Positions 8,262 through 17,589 of a DNA stretch of 64,000 bases are shown piece after piece (position 1 is the first letter of the stretch; the number at the start of each line of letters is the position of its first letter). Source of the stretch: DASRFA01 sp035651755 (GTDB lineage Bacteria > Desulfobacterota > Binatia > UBA12015). The DNA lies in NCBI GenBank assembly GCA_035651755.1, contig DASRFA010000049.1:43863-107862 (forward strand), given 5' to 3'. Both the position numbers and the translations under genes were made by a program. Below the pieces are notes generated by a model. The model made no database searches, was not told the origin of the DNA, and saw only the letters and a program-made list of their open reading frames with translations.

Positions 8262-11243
8262 GTGAAGCACTCGGGGCAGCTCGCGTTCGGCCCGTTCCGC
8301 CTCGATCCGACGGAGATGCAGCTCTGGCGGGACGGGGACCCGGTCACGCTGCAGCGCCAGCCGATGGTCGTGCTCGTGCACCTCGCCGCGAACGCCGGCC
8401 GGGTCGTGTCATCGGACGAGCTGCTGCGGCTCGCGTGGGCCGACGCGCACGTCAGCCGGACGACCCTCAAGGTGTGCGTCCGCGCAATCCGCGTCGCCCT
8501 CGGCGACGATACGGCCGCGCCGCGCTACGTCGAGACGGTCGGCCGCGAGGGCTATCGCTTCCTCGTCGGAGGCAGCGTTCCGGAGCCCGCGCCGCCCGCG
8601 GCGGACGCGCGCCCGGTGGTCGGACGCGACGGCGTCCTCGTGGACCTCGAGCGCCGTACGGCGCGCGCGCGCGCCGGCGAGCGCCAGCTCGTGCTGGTGA
8701 CCGGCGAGCCGGGCATCGGGAAGACGACGGTCGTCGACGCGTTCCTCGAGCGGCTCGCGGCGTCGGGGCCGATCGCGGTCGCGCGCGCGCAGTGCCTCGA
8801 GCCGTACGGCGCGGGCGAAGCCTACCTGCCGGTCATGGACATCCTCGGCCAGCTCTGCCGCGCGCCAGGCGGCAGATCGGCGATCGACGTCCTGCGGCGC
8901 TGGGCGCCGAGCTGGCTCGTGCAGATGCCGGCTCTCGTCGACGACGCGGAGCTCGAGGCCTTGCAGCGGAAGGCCGCGGGCGTGACCGGCGAGCGCATGC
9001 TGCGCGAGATGGCCGACGCGCTCGACGCCCTGTCGAGCGAGAGGACTCTCGTCCTCGTGTTCGAGGACCTCCACTGGAGCGATCGCGCGACGATCGAGCT
9101 CCTCGCGCACGTGGCGGTCCGCCGCGAGCGGGCGCGCCTCCTCCTGATCGGCACGGTTCGCCCGGTCGAGCTGGTGCTGCGCGAGCACCCGCTTCTCGAC
9201 GTCAAGTTCCGCCTCCAGAAGGAGCGCCGGTGCACCGAGCTCGCCCTCGAGCTCCTCGCCGAGCGCGACGTCGCGGACTACCTCGCGCAGCGGCTCGGCG
9301 AGGCCGCCCCGGAAGGGCTCGTGCACGACCTCTACCGGCGCACCGACGGCAATCCGCTCTTCCTCGTGAGCCTGGTCGACGAACGGCTCGCGCGCAGCCG
9401 AGCCGCCGCTGCCGGCGAGTCGCGCGCGCCGGCGCCCGAAGCCGCCACCGTGCCGGAGAGCCTCCACGATCTCATCTCGCGCCAGGTCGCACGGCGGCGC
9501 CCGGAGGCGCGCGCCGCGCTCGAGGCGGCCAGCGTCGCCGGTCTCGAGTTCGCGGCCGCCGCGGTGGCGGCGGCGCTCGATCGAGATCTCGAAACGGTGG
9601 AGACGGTCTGCGAGGACCTCGCGCGCGAGGGCCACTTCCTGCGCGACGCCGGGATCGCCGAATGGCGCGACGGCACGCTGAGCGGCCGGTTCGCGTTCCG
9701 CCACGCGCTCTACCAGGAGGTGCTCTATCGCGGGATCCCCGCTTCGCGCCGGGTGCGCCTGCACCGCCGCATCGCGGAGCGCGAGGAGCTCGGCTACGGA
9801 GACCGCACCGGCGACATCGCGGTGCGCCTGGCGTCGCAGTTCGACCGAGGCCGCGACCTCCGACGCGCCGCGCACTACGGCGTGCAGGCGGGCGAGACCG
9901 CGATGCGCCGCGGCGCGTATCCGGAGGCGATCCGGCAGCTCTCGGACGCGATCGAGCGGCTGCACGGCCTCCCGGACTCGCCCGAGCGGACGGAGCTCGA
10001 GCTGGTCGCGCAGTCGCGCCTCGCGAGCTCGCTCATGGTCACGCAAGGCGTGGATGCGCCGGCGGTCGGGGCGCCGAGCGCACGCGCCCTCGAGCTCTCG
10101 CGCTCGGTTCCGGACGAGCCGCGGTTCATCCCGGTCCTGGACGGGCTCCGCGGGATCTGCTTGACGCGGGGCGACGTCCGGAACGCCCGCGCGCTCGCCG
10201 AGCGGTCGCTCGCGATCGCGCAAGGCGGGACGGACGTCATGCAGATCGGCACGGCGCTCTACGGCGCCGGGACGATCGCCCTCTTCTCGGGGGACTTCGC
10301 GATCGCGCGCGAGCGCCTCGAGCGGATCGTCCAGTTCGCGGCGGCCGCTCCGTCCGGTGCCGCGAACGCGACGGCGCTGCAGGACCCGCTGCTCATCGCG
10401 CAGGCCCTGTACGCGGGCGCGCTGTGGTTCGCCGGCTTCCCGGACGAGGCAGCGCGCCGGATCCGCGAGACGCTCGCGCGCGCGGACGAGGTCGCGCAGC
10501 CGTACACGGTCGCCAACCTGCAGCTGTTCGCGACCATGGTGCACCTCGGCCGCGACGAGGTGGACGAGGTGCGGAAGCGCGCTTCGGCGAGCCGCGCCAT
10601 CGCGCGCGAGCACGGGCTCGAGACTCTCGTCCGGAGCGGGACGATCCTCGAGGGCTGGGTGCTCGTTCGCCACCGAGAAGTGCAGCGCGGGCTCCAGCAG
10701 ATCCGCACCGCGTTCGCGGAGTACGAGGCGACGTCCGGCGCCCTCTTCCGCCCATGGTTTCTCGGCGTGCTCGCGCAGGCGCTGGTCGAAGCGGGCGACC
10801 TCGACGAGGCGCTCGCCGTGGTGCGCGAGGCGCTCGCGGCGGGCGAGCGGAGCGGCGAGCGGACGTGCGAGGCCGAGCTGCATCGCATGGAGGGCGAGCT
10901 CGTGCTCGCACGGGCGGGCGCGAATGGCGGCGGCGTGAGCCGCGCGAAGAGAGCCGCGCGGGGCCGCGCGCCGCGCGCGTCGGCGGCGGGCGGTCCGCCG
11001 GGCACCGCTTCCGCTCGCGACGCGGCCGAAGCGTCGTTCTCGAAGGCGATCGAGGTCGCCCGCCGACAGGGTGCGAAGTCGTGGGAGCTGCGCGCGGCGA
11101 CGAGCCTCGCTCGTCTCCTGCTCGCACGGGGAAGGGCCGAAGAGGCTCGGAGCCGTCTGCGCGAGATCTACGGCTGGTTCAGCGAGGGATTCGAAACGCC
11201 CGATCTCCGCGCGGCGAGGGCGCTCCTCGACGCGATCGGCTGA
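8262..11243 (+). CDS. Winged-helix / AAA ATPase / TPR transcriptional regulator (paralogue)
   Basis: A 993-residue paralogue of the regulator at 4021-7056 with the same domain order: winged helix at residues 5-102 (FGPFRLDPTEMQLWRDG, KVCVRAIRVALGDD, ETVGREGYRF), AAA/STAND ATPase with Walker A GEPGIGKTT at about 148-156 and Walker B VLVFEDLHWSD, then TPR-like repeats. GTG at 8262 is taken as start because the winged helix begins just after it; an upstream in-frame TTG at 8229 would put the CGGTTGG repeats inside the gene. It is divergent from the small gene and collagen-like gene, which are its likely targets. A Gly/Arg/Ala-rich linker of about 35 residues near residue 885 interrupts the repeats. 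Confidence 0.9.
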   Translation: MKHSGQLAFGPFRLDPTEMQLWRDGDPVTLQRQPMVVLVHLAANAGRVVSSDELLRLAWADAHVSRTTLKVCVRAIRVALGDDTAAPRYVETVGREGYRFLVGGSVPEPAPPAADARPVVGRDGVLVDLERRTARARAGERQLVLVTGEPGIGKTTVVDAFLERLAASGPIAVARAQCLEPYGAGEAYLPVMDILGQLCRAPGGRSAIDVLRRWAPSWLVQMPALVDDAELEALQRKAAGVTGERMLREMADALDALSSERTLVLVFEDLHWSDRATIELLAHVAVRRERARLLLIGTVRPVELVLREHPLLDVKFRLQKERRCTELALELLAERDVADYLAQRLGEAAPEGLVHDLYRRTDGNPLFLVSLVDERLARSRAAAAGESRAPAPEAATVPESLHDLISRQVARRRPEARAALEAASVAGLEFAAAAVAAALDRDLETVETVCEDLAREGHFLRDAGIAEWRDGTLSGRFAFRHALYQEVLYRGIPASRRVRLHRRIAEREELGYGDRTGDIAVRLASQFDRGRDLRRAAHYGVQAGETAMRRGAYPEAIRQLSDAIERLHGLPDSPERTELELVAQSRLASSLMVTQGVDAPAVGAPSARALELSRSVPDEPRFIPVLDGLRGICLTRGDVRNARALAERSLAIAQGGTDVMQIGTALYGAGTIALFSGDFAIARERLERIVQFAAAAPSGAANATALQDPLLIAQALYAGALWFAGFPDEAARRIRETLARADEVAQPYTVANLQLFATMVHLGRDEVDEVRKRASASRAIAREHGLETLVRSGTILEGWVLVRHREVQRGLQQIRTAFAEYEATSGALFRPWFLGVLAQALVEAGDLDEALAVVREALAAGERSGERTCEAELHRMEGELVLARAGANGGGVSRAKRAARGRAPRASAAGGPPGTASARDAAEASFSKAIEVARRQGAKSWELRAATSLARLLLARGRAEEARSRLREIYGWFSEGFETPDLRAARALLDAIG

Positions 11244-11266
11244 GCTCGGACCGGGGCGACCCCGGC

Positions 11267-11309
11267 GATTCCCGGGAATCCGTTCGTCGCCGGTTCCCGG
11301 ACTTGGGAA
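11267..11309. promoter_or_regulatory. Two TTCCC/GGGAA inverted repeats upstream of the cupredoxin-like gene
   Basis: A perfect 14-bp palindrome GATTCCCGGGAATC (11267-11280) is followed by TTCCC-N6-GGGAA (11294-11309), with centres 28 bp apart. They lie between the stop at 11243 and the start at 11427. Either could be a regulator site; the first could also act as a weak terminator. The rest of 11244-11426 holds no gene. Confidence 0.4.
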
Positions 11310-11426
11310 TCCCGCCCCGCATTTCTGCGCTTTTCCGGCCGATGCCGCGGGACCGCGGCTGGCATGCGGCCTGCCTATGGTTTCAGGGAAAGGCTACCGC
11401 CGGGCGACGCGCCCAGGAGGGATGAC

Positions 11427-12149
11427 ATGGCCTCGCTGCGCATTCTGTTGGCCGTCGGTTGGCTCATCGCATCCGGGGGCCACGCGCTCGCCGCGAGCTC
11501 CGAGACGGGCAGCATCGCGGGCCAGGTCAAGCTGGTCGGCGACGTGCCGACCCTGCCGCCGCAGCCGGTCTACACGCACACCGACACGTGCGGCTCGACG
11601 GTGACCGACGAGCGTCTCGTCGTCGACGACCAGCGCGACCTCGCGAACGTGGTCGTCTACGTCCAGGACGCGCCGCCCGGGATCGTCGCGTCGGAGCCGC
11701 CCCCGGCCATGGACAACCTCAGATGCCGGTTCATCCCGCACGTCGTGGCGACGACGGTCGGTCAGACGCTCTCGATCCACAACAGCGATCCCTTCCTGCA
11801 CGACGCGCACGCCTGGCTCGGAACGAAGACGCTCTTCAATCGGGCGCTCATCAAGGGAGCCACGATCCGCGAGCAGCTCGACGAGCCGGGCCTCGTCCAC
11901 ATCAACTGCAACGTGCGGCACACCTGGATGCAGGCCTACGTCTTCGTCGGCCGTGATCCGCTACATGCGGTCACCGGCAGCGACGGCCGGTTCCGCATCG
12001 ATGGCATCCCGCCCGGGACGTACACCGTCACGATGTGGCACGAGCTCGTCGGCAGCCAGGACCACAAGGTGACGGTCACGGCCGGACAGACCACGATGCT
12101 CGACGGCGAGCTCGCGGTGACCGCGCCGCCGCCGGCGGCCGCGTCGTAG
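11427..12149 (+). CDS. Secreted plastocyanin-like protein with carboxypeptidase-regulatory-like domain
   Basis: A 240-residue protein with a signal peptide (LRILLAVGWLIASGGHALA). Residues 25-185 resemble a cupredoxin: VVATTVGQTLSIHNSDPFLHDAH supplies a His, and HINCNVRHTWMQAYVFV supplies Cys, His and Met in the order of a type-1 copper site, although the loop spacing is short. Residues 190-232 (GSDGRFRIDGIPPGTYTVTMWHE) are a carboxypeptidase-regulatory-like beta-sandwich. Proteins of this form occur in the periplasm as electron carriers or carriers of copper. The start ATG at 11427 has AGGAGG 7 bp upstream. Function beyond copper binding is not predictable. Confidence 0.78.
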   Translation: MASLRILLAVGWLIASGGHALAASSETGSIAGQVKLVGDVPTLPPQPVYTHTDTCGSTVTDERLVVDDQRDLANVVVYVQDAPPGIVASEPPPAMDNLRCRFIPHVVATTVGQTLSIHNSDPFLHDAHAWLGTKTLFNRALIKGATIREQLDEPGLVHINCNVRHTWMQAYVFVGRDPLHAVTGSDGRFRIDGIPPGTYTVTMWHELVGSQDHKVTVTAGQTTMLDGELAVTAPPPAAAS

Positions 12150-12209
12150 CATCCGAGGCCGTCGCGAATCGTCGATCCCGAACATCCGGATCACGTGGAG
12201 GACCCGCCG

Positions 12210-13892
12210 ATGGCGAACGTGCCACAGGAGTATCTGCCGCTACAGCGCCTCTATCGCTGGGAGCAGGAGCGCGCCGACCGAGTCTGCATGACCCAGCCGC
12301 TCGGCGGAGGCGCGACGCGCGACTTCACCTGGGGCGAGACGCTCGGCGAGGCGCGCCGCATGGCGACGCACTTGAAGTCGTTCGGCTGGCCGCCGGGAAC
12401 GCACGTCGCGATCCTCTCCAAGAACTGCGCCTGGTGGCTGATGGCGGACTACGCGATCTGGCTGGCCGGCCACGTCAGCGTGCCGGTCTATCCGACGCTG
12501 ACCGCGGCGTCGGTGCGACAGATCCTGGAGCATTCGGACGCCAGGGCGTGCTTCGTCGGCAAGCTCGACGACTGGGGCAAGATGAAGGCGGGCGTTCCGA
12601 GTGATCTGGCTTGCATCCGGTTCCCCCTGTCCCCGGACGTCGACTGTCCGCGCTGGGAAGACGTCGTGCAGAAGACTCCGCCCCTCGCCGGAAACCCGGT
12701 GCGGCCCGCCGACGACCTCGCGACGATCATCTACACGTCCGGGACGACGGGCGTCCCGAAGGGCGCGATGCACCCGTTCTCGAGCTTCGCGCAAGCCGGG
12801 CTCATCGCGGAGCGGACGTTCCACACCACCGCGGACGAGAGGCTTCTCTCGTATCTTCCCCTCGCCCACGTGGCGGACCGCCTCGCGAGCGAGATCTTGT
12901 CCATCGAGTGCGGCTGCCGCGTCTTCTTCGCCGAGAGCCTGGAGACGTTTCAGAAGGACCTCCAGCGCGCGCGGCCCACGATCTTCATGTCCGTGCCGCG
13001 GCTCTGGACGAAGTTCCAGCAGGGCGTCTTCGCGAAGATGCCGAAGGAGAAGCTCGACCGGCTGTTCCGGATCCCGATCGTCGGCCGCGTCGTGAAGCGC
13101 AGGATCCTGCGCGAGCTCGGGCTCGACCACGTCCGCTACGCGATGTCCGGCGCCGCCCCTCTCCCCGCCGACGTCCTGAGCTGGTTCCGCTCGCTCGGGC
13201 TCGAGATGCTCGAGGTCTACGGCATGACCGAGAACTTCGCGGTCTCGCACTGCTCGCGTCCCGGGCAGGTACGGCCCGGCTACGTCGGGCAGCCGTGGGA
13301 AGGCGTCGAGATGCGGATCGCGGAGAGCGGAGAGCTGCTCATCAAGAGCCCGGCCAACATGATGGGCTACTACAAGGACCCCGAGAAGACCGCGGAGGCG
13401 TTCACCGACGACCGGTTCCTTCGCACCGGCGACGTCGGCGAGACCGACGAGATGGGTCGTCTCAAGATCACCGGACGCGTGAAGGAGCAGTTCAAGACCA
13501 GCAAGGGGAAGTACGTCGCGCCGGCGCCGATCGAGAACCTGCTCGGCACGCATCCCAAGATCGAGGCGAGCCTGGTGACCGGCGTCGCGTTCCCGCAGCC
13601 GTTCGCGATCGTCATGCTGAACGCGGACGCGAGCTCGAGCATCGGCTCGAGGCCCGACGCGCGAGGCGAGATCGAAACGTCGCTGCGCGCGCATCTCGAC
13701 GCGGTGAACGCGCAGCTCGATCCGCACGAGCAGCTCTCGTTCGTCGCCGTCGTCTCCGACGAGTGGACGGAGGCCAACGGCTTCGTGACGCCGACGCTGA
13801 AGGTCAAGCGACTGCTCGTCGAGAGCCGCTACCAACCGTATTTCGAAGGCTGGGCGACCGCTGGGCGACCCGTCGTGTGGCAGAGCGCCTGA
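12210..13892 (+). CDS. AMP-dependent acyl-CoA synthetase (long-chain fatty acid--CoA ligase type)
   Basis: A 560-residue ANL-superfamily enzyme that activates a carboxylic acid to acyl-AMP and then acyl-CoA. The P-loop is YTSGTTGVPKG near residue 175, YGMTEN is the A5 motif, the A7 motif is FLRTGDVGETDEMG, and ITGRVKEQFKTSKGKYVAP carries the hinge and the region leading to the catalytic Lys, which would lie in PTLKVKRLLVESRY. The form is that of FACS/FadD15-like bacterial enzymes. ATG at 12210 follows GGAGGA at 8 bp; GTG at 12195 is less likely. It lies 60 bp after the cupredoxin-like gene and converges on the gene at 13985-16195, separated by a strong palindrome. Confidence 0.92.
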   Translation: MANVPQEYLPLQRLYRWEQERADRVCMTQPLGGGATRDFTWGETLGEARRMATHLKSFGWPPGTHVAILSKNCAWWLMADYAIWLAGHVSVPVYPTLTAASVRQILEHSDARACFVGKLDDWGKMKAGVPSDLACIRFPLSPDVDCPRWEDVVQKTPPLAGNPVRPADDLATIIYTSGTTGVPKGAMHPFSSFAQAGLIAERTFHTTADERLLSYLPLAHVADRLASEILSIECGCRVFFAESLETFQKDLQRARPTIFMSVPRLWTKFQQGVFAKMPKEKLDRLFRIPIVGRVVKRRILRELGLDHVRYAMSGAAPLPADVLSWFRSLGLEMLEVYGMTENFAVSHCSRPGQVRPGYVGQPWEGVEMRIAESGELLIKSPANMMGYYKDPEKTAEAFTDDRFLRTGDVGETDEMGRLKITGRVKEQFKTSKGKYVAPAPIENLLGTHPKIEASLVTGVAFPQPFAIVMLNADASSSIGSRPDARGEIETSLRAHLDAVNAQLDPHEQLSFVAVVSDEWTEANGFVTPTLKVKRLLVESRYQPYFEGWATAGRPVVWQSA

Positions 13893-13917
13893 TGTCGTAG
13901 GCTCGCCGCGGCGGGCC

Positions 13918-13966
13918 CGAAACGAAGCGGGGGAAGCGACGGCCGTCGCTTCCCCCGCGCGTTTCG
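13918..13966. terminator. Bidirectional terminator: perfect 32-bp palindrome with outer arms
   Basis: Arms GCGGGGGAAGCGACGG (13927-13942) and CCGTCGCTTCCCCCGC (13943-13958) are perfectly complementary without a loop, and outer arms CGAAACG (13918-13924) and CGTTTCG (13960-13966) extend the stem. It sits in the 92-bp gap between convergent genes, as expected for a shared terminator. Confidence 0.8.
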
Positions 13967-13984
13967 CGCTCGTCGACGATGGGT

Positions 13985-16195
13985 CTACGGAGCGATCGTC
14001 GAAGGCACGCAGAGCTCGGCGATCTTCTTGGCGTCGAGCGTCAGGTTGCCGAACTGGTCGGCCACGAAGATGGGCGTCACCGTGGCGAACTTCGGCTGCC
14101 CCTTCGCGAGCACGGCCTTGTAGCAGAGGAGGTGGCCGGCATGCGTCTCGGCGCCCGGGCTCTCGCCGTTCTTGCTCGCCGGATTGCACAGCTGGGTCGG
14201 AGCCGTGAGGTCCACCGTGTAGCTCCCGAGCTGGTCGGTCACTGCCACGCCGGTGATCTTCGCGAACTTCGGCTCGCCCATGCTCTTGCGCGCCTTGTAG
14301 CACTCGAAGTGGTCGATCGTCGGCGCGACCGGCGCGCTCGGCGCAGCGGCGAGACTCTTCGCCGCCGGCACCAGCAGCCGGGCCGGCGCCGAGGCATCGA
14401 GGCGCAGCGTTCCGAACTGGTTCGTCACGCCGATGCCGACGACCTTCGCCGCTTTCGCGGTCTTGAAGTGATAGGCCATCAGGTGGTCGGGATGGGTCTG
14501 CGCCGTCGGATCCTCGCCGTTCTTGTCGGCGGGCGCGCAGAGCTGCGTCGCTCTGTCGACGTCGACGGAGCGGGTCGCGAGCGCGTCCACCAGGCTCACG
14601 CCGGGCACCGCGGTGAACTTCGTGGTCTGTGGCGTCGTCATCGCGGTGTAGCAGAGGAAGTGATCGCAGCCGCCGATCGCGCCGACGCAGGAGCCGTTGG
14701 CGTCGCAGCGATCGTTCACGGTGCAGGCGTCGCCGTCCTCGCAAGCCGTTCCCGCCGGCTTCACCGGGTCGGAGCAGAGCCCCGTCTCGGGATCGCAAAC
14801 GCCGACGTCATGGCACTGATCCGACGCGGTGCAGACCACCCCGTCGCACAGGCCGGGCGGCCCGACGATGCTGATCGTGTAGCTCTTGGTCACGTGCACC
14901 ACGTCCGCGTCGGTCGCCTCGATGGTGAACGAGAAGAGGCCGGCCGCCGTCGGCGTGCCCGACAGCACGCCCGTCGCCGAGTCGATGCTCATTCCGGACG
15001 GCAGCGCGCCGGCGGTGACCGACGTCTGGTACGGCGTGTTGCCGCCGACGACGACGGTGCGATCCGGATAGGGCTGGTTCAAGTCGCCGTCCTGGACGTG
15101 GTCGATCAGACCGAGCACGGACTCGACGTTGAAGCCGGCCATCTGCGCGCCGATGTAGTCGCCGAGGATGGACCCGCCCGGCAGATCGCACTCCGGCTTG
15201 TACTTCGGATCCGCGGGATCGGTGATCGGCGGATAGTTGTCGCAGCTCGCCTCGTTGGTCTCGGGGTCGAGCGGTCCCGCGTACTTGTAGAACTCGTAGC
15301 GCCGGGTCACGACCTCGTCGCCGTTCGGAAGATCCTCGGCGGCGCCCACGAGGTCGTTGTTCTTGCCGGCCGGGTTCGCGAACTCGGTCTGCAGGATCTG
15401 CCACTCGACCTCGACCTCGTCCGGCTCGTTGTTCTTCCAGTCCTTGTCTCCGGGGACGAGCGGATCGGTGACGAGGTCCTTCAGCTCGACGTGCGCGTTG
15501 TTGTGCGACGTCGTGACGATCGACTTCACCCAGACGGCGTCGCCGAACTCCTTCGCGGGCACCTCCACCGGCTCGGGCGGAGCGAGGATGACGGCCTGCA
15601 CCTGCGCGACCGGCTGCGCGGGTGCGGGCGGATAGTACGTCCACGTCGGCGTCGCGACGTTGACGGCGGGGCCGTGGATCAGGGTGCCCGGCGCGAGCGC
15701 GTCCTCGATGAGCCAATTGTACCGCACCACGGACGGCGCGCCGTAGTAGCCGACGCCGAAGTGCTCGCAGCCCTGGTTCACCGCCGGGTTCGTGCACATG
15801 TGCCCGCTGGTCGGCGACGGTGGCGTCGTCGGGACCGCGGTGAACGCCGAGAAGGTGTTGGTTCCGGTGCTGTACTTGGCCGCGTAACGGACGAACACCT
15901 TCGGATGGAGCGGGTCCGTGGTGTCCTCGGTGATCGCCGGCGTCCCGTAGTGGTTGTAGTCGTAAGTGTAGGTGATGTCCTTGCTGTGCACGTCGTCGAG
16001 CTCGATCTCGAAGCCGTGGCACTCCTGACCGGTGTCGTTGAACACGTCGAAGTTGTTCAGGTCGCCGTAGGCGGTGCTCGCCGTCGCCGGGCGTGCCGCC
16101 AATGCGACCATTCCGAGCGCGCACGCGAGCTGCGGCACCACGCGGCTCCACGTGGCGCTCGACTTCATCCGTCCTTCGCTTTTCATCGTTTTCAT
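13985..16195 (-). CDS. Large secreted protein with Ig-like, EGF-like and repeated Cys modules
   Basis: A 736-residue protein with a signal peptide (VVPQLACALGMVALAARPATAS). A long N-terminal region (about residues 35-380) of unknown fold is followed by a putative Ig (He_PIG) domain, ALPSGMSIDSATGVLSGTPT, then a Cys-rich stretch (GTACEDGDACTVNDRCD), then four modules of about 75 residues marked by CYKA, VTDQLG or VADQFG and LCNPASKNGE, resembling the deltaproteobacterial DUF7450-type repeat. In module 2 both Cys are lost together (LMAYHFKT and LLVPA). A surface or extracellular structural role is likely. ATG at 16195 has GAGGGGG just upstream. Confidence 0.82.
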   Translation of the reverse strand: MKTMKSEGRMKSSATWSRVVPQLACALGMVALAARPATASTAYGDLNNFDVFNDTGQECHGFEIELDDVHSKDITYTYDYNHYGTPAITEDTTDPLHPKVFVRYAAKYSTGTNTFSAFTAVPTTPPSPTSGHMCTNPAVNQGCEHFGVGYYGAPSVVRYNWLIEDALAPGTLIHGPAVNVATPTWTYYPPAPAQPVAQVQAVILAPPEPVEVPAKEFGDAVWVKSIVTTSHNNAHVELKDLVTDPLVPGDKDWKNNEPDEVEVEWQILQTEFANPAGKNNDLVGAAEDLPNGDEVVTRRYEFYKYAGPLDPETNEASCDNYPPITDPADPKYKPECDLPGGSILGDYIGAQMAGFNVESVLGLIDHVQDGDLNQPYPDRTVVVGGNTPYQTSVTAGALPSGMSIDSATGVLSGTPTAAGLFSFTIEATDADVVHVTKSYTISIVGPPGLCDGVVCTASDQCHDVGVCDPETGLCSDPVKPAGTACEDGDACTVNDRCDANGSCVGAIGGCDHFLCYTAMTTPQTTKFTAVPGVSLVDALATRSVDVDRATQLCAPADKNGEDPTAQTHPDHLMAYHFKTAKAAKVVGIGVTNQFGTLRLDASAPARLLVPAAKSLAAAPSAPVAPTIDHFECYKARKSMGEPKFAKITGVAVTDQLGSYTVDLTAPTQLCNPASKNGESPGAETHAGHLLCYKAVLAKGQPKFATVTPIFVADQFGNLTLDAKKIAELCVPSTIAP

Positions 16196-16609
16196 GAAGC
16201 CCCCTCGCTTCGGGTGAATGGGGCGCATGAAACGCAAGCGGTGTGCCTCGGGCATGCCCACTCGTTCCGTCGTCGGTTCTCACGTTCGGGAACGCAGAAA
16301 CGCAGCAGCGGCGCGGAGAACGCGTCTCTGCGACGACGGGATTCTCGCGCCTGGCAAAGCTTCATCGCGCAATCCCTTGCGCGGTTGGGCCTTTTCACGC
16401 GCAAAGATCCGCGTGCGGGTCATTTCACGTGAGGGCGCTCGTCTCGACAGCCCGAATTCGGAGCATGCGTGCACGGCGGTCGGGATGGACGCGTGGTCGA
16501 GAGCCGCCCGTGTCCGATCGGCTCGCCATCGAACCGGCTGCGCGATCGCGCTCGCGTCGCACGGCGCGTTCGACTAGACGGGACGCTCGTCCACGACGCG
16601 GTCGAGCGA
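16196..16609. other. 414-bp divergent intergenic region
   Basis: It lies between divergent genes and is less GC-rich around 16280-16440. I see no convincing coding region or RNA gene, and no strong palindrome. Promoters for both neighbours must lie here, but I could not place a -35/-10 pair with confidence. Confidence 0.5.
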
Positions 16610-17530
16610 ATGACGATGGCGACGCATTCGAACGAGTCCGGTACGCCCGGGGCGGGTGACGCCGGGGGCGAAGGCATCGTCACGCGGCAGCGGCTCGAGC
16701 GCTTCCGAGAGGACGGATACGTCGTCGTCCCCGGGCTCCTGACGGACGAGGAGCTCGATCGGTACGAAATGCTCGTGACGCGCGCCGTGCGCGAGCGAAC
16801 CGCCGGCGACACCGTGCCGCTCGCACAGAAGAGCCGCTACCAGCAGTCGTTCGCGCAGTGCATGAACCTCTGGGAGGACTACGCGGACATCCGCCCGCTC
16901 ACGTTCCACCAGAAGATCGGGCGCGCAGCCGCCGCGCTCCTTGCCGTGGACGCGGTTCGGCTCTGGCACGACCAGGCGCTCTACAAGCGCGCGGGCGGCC
17001 GCCCGACCGACCCGCACCAGGATCATCCGTACTGGCCGATCCGCGAGACGGCTTCCATCACCGCCTGGATCCCGTTCGCGGGGTCGACGATCGAGTCGGG
17101 CGCGATGGCGTACCTCCCGGGCTCGCACCTCGTGGGGCTCAGGAAGTTCGTCAACATCTTCTTCGGCGAGCCGCACGACATCCTGGCGGATCCCGAGGTC
17201 GCGCACATCGAGCCGGTCTGGGTCGAGGTGCCGAAGGGATCGGTCGCGTTCCATCATGGCTTGACGGTGCACCTCGCCGCCCCGAACACGACCGCGAGCG
17301 ACCGAGCGGTGCACACGATCATCTACTTCCCCGACGGCAGCACGCGCGGCTATCCTTTCCCGCACTTCGCCGTCGATCGCGCCGGCATCGAGGTCGGGCA
17401 GCCGATCGACGGCGACGTCACGCCGATCGCGTGGCCGCGCGCCGAAGGCGACCTGCCGCCGGTCCCGGCGGTCCCGTTCACGCTTCCGGCGGGGCTCGCG
17501 AACACGGGCGCCGTGCCCGCCCGGTCGTAA
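16610..17530 (+). CDS. Phytanoyl-CoA dioxygenase-family protein
   Basis: A 306-residue Fe(II)/2-oxoglutarate dioxygenase of the PhyH family. RFREDGYVVVPGLLTDEEL is the typical N-terminus; the metal triad is HQD near residues 136-138 and the distal His in HHGLTVHLAAPN, with the 2-oxoglutarate Arg probably in DRAVHTIIYFP. GAMAYLPGSHLVG is the usual beta-strand after the first His. Such enzymes hydroxylate acyl-CoA, lipids or small natural products. Start is uncertain between ATG 16610 and 16616. The gene precedes the regulator at 17590 by 59 bp on the same strand. Confidence 0.88.
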   Translation: MTMATHSNESGTPGAGDAGGEGIVTRQRLERFREDGYVVVPGLLTDEELDRYEMLVTRAVRERTAGDTVPLAQKSRYQQSFAQCMNLWEDYADIRPLTFHQKIGRAAAALLAVDAVRLWHDQALYKRAGGRPTDPHQDHPYWPIRETASITAWIPFAGSTIESGAMAYLPGSHLVGLRKFVNIFFGEPHDILADPEVAHIEPVWVEVPKGSVAFHHGLTVHLAAPNTTASDRAVHTIIYFPDGSTRGYPFPHFAVDRAGIEVGQPIDGDVTPIAWPRAEGDLPPVPAVPFTLPAGLANTGAVPARS

Positions 17531-17589
17531 GGGTCTCGCCCCGGCGAGCGCGGATGCCGCGCTGCGCCGACGCGCGGCGCGCTTGGCAC

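Noticed and set aside
13979..16432. 817-codon plus-strand frame
   Set aside because: Antisense to the secreted repeat protein, composition typical of a shadow frame.
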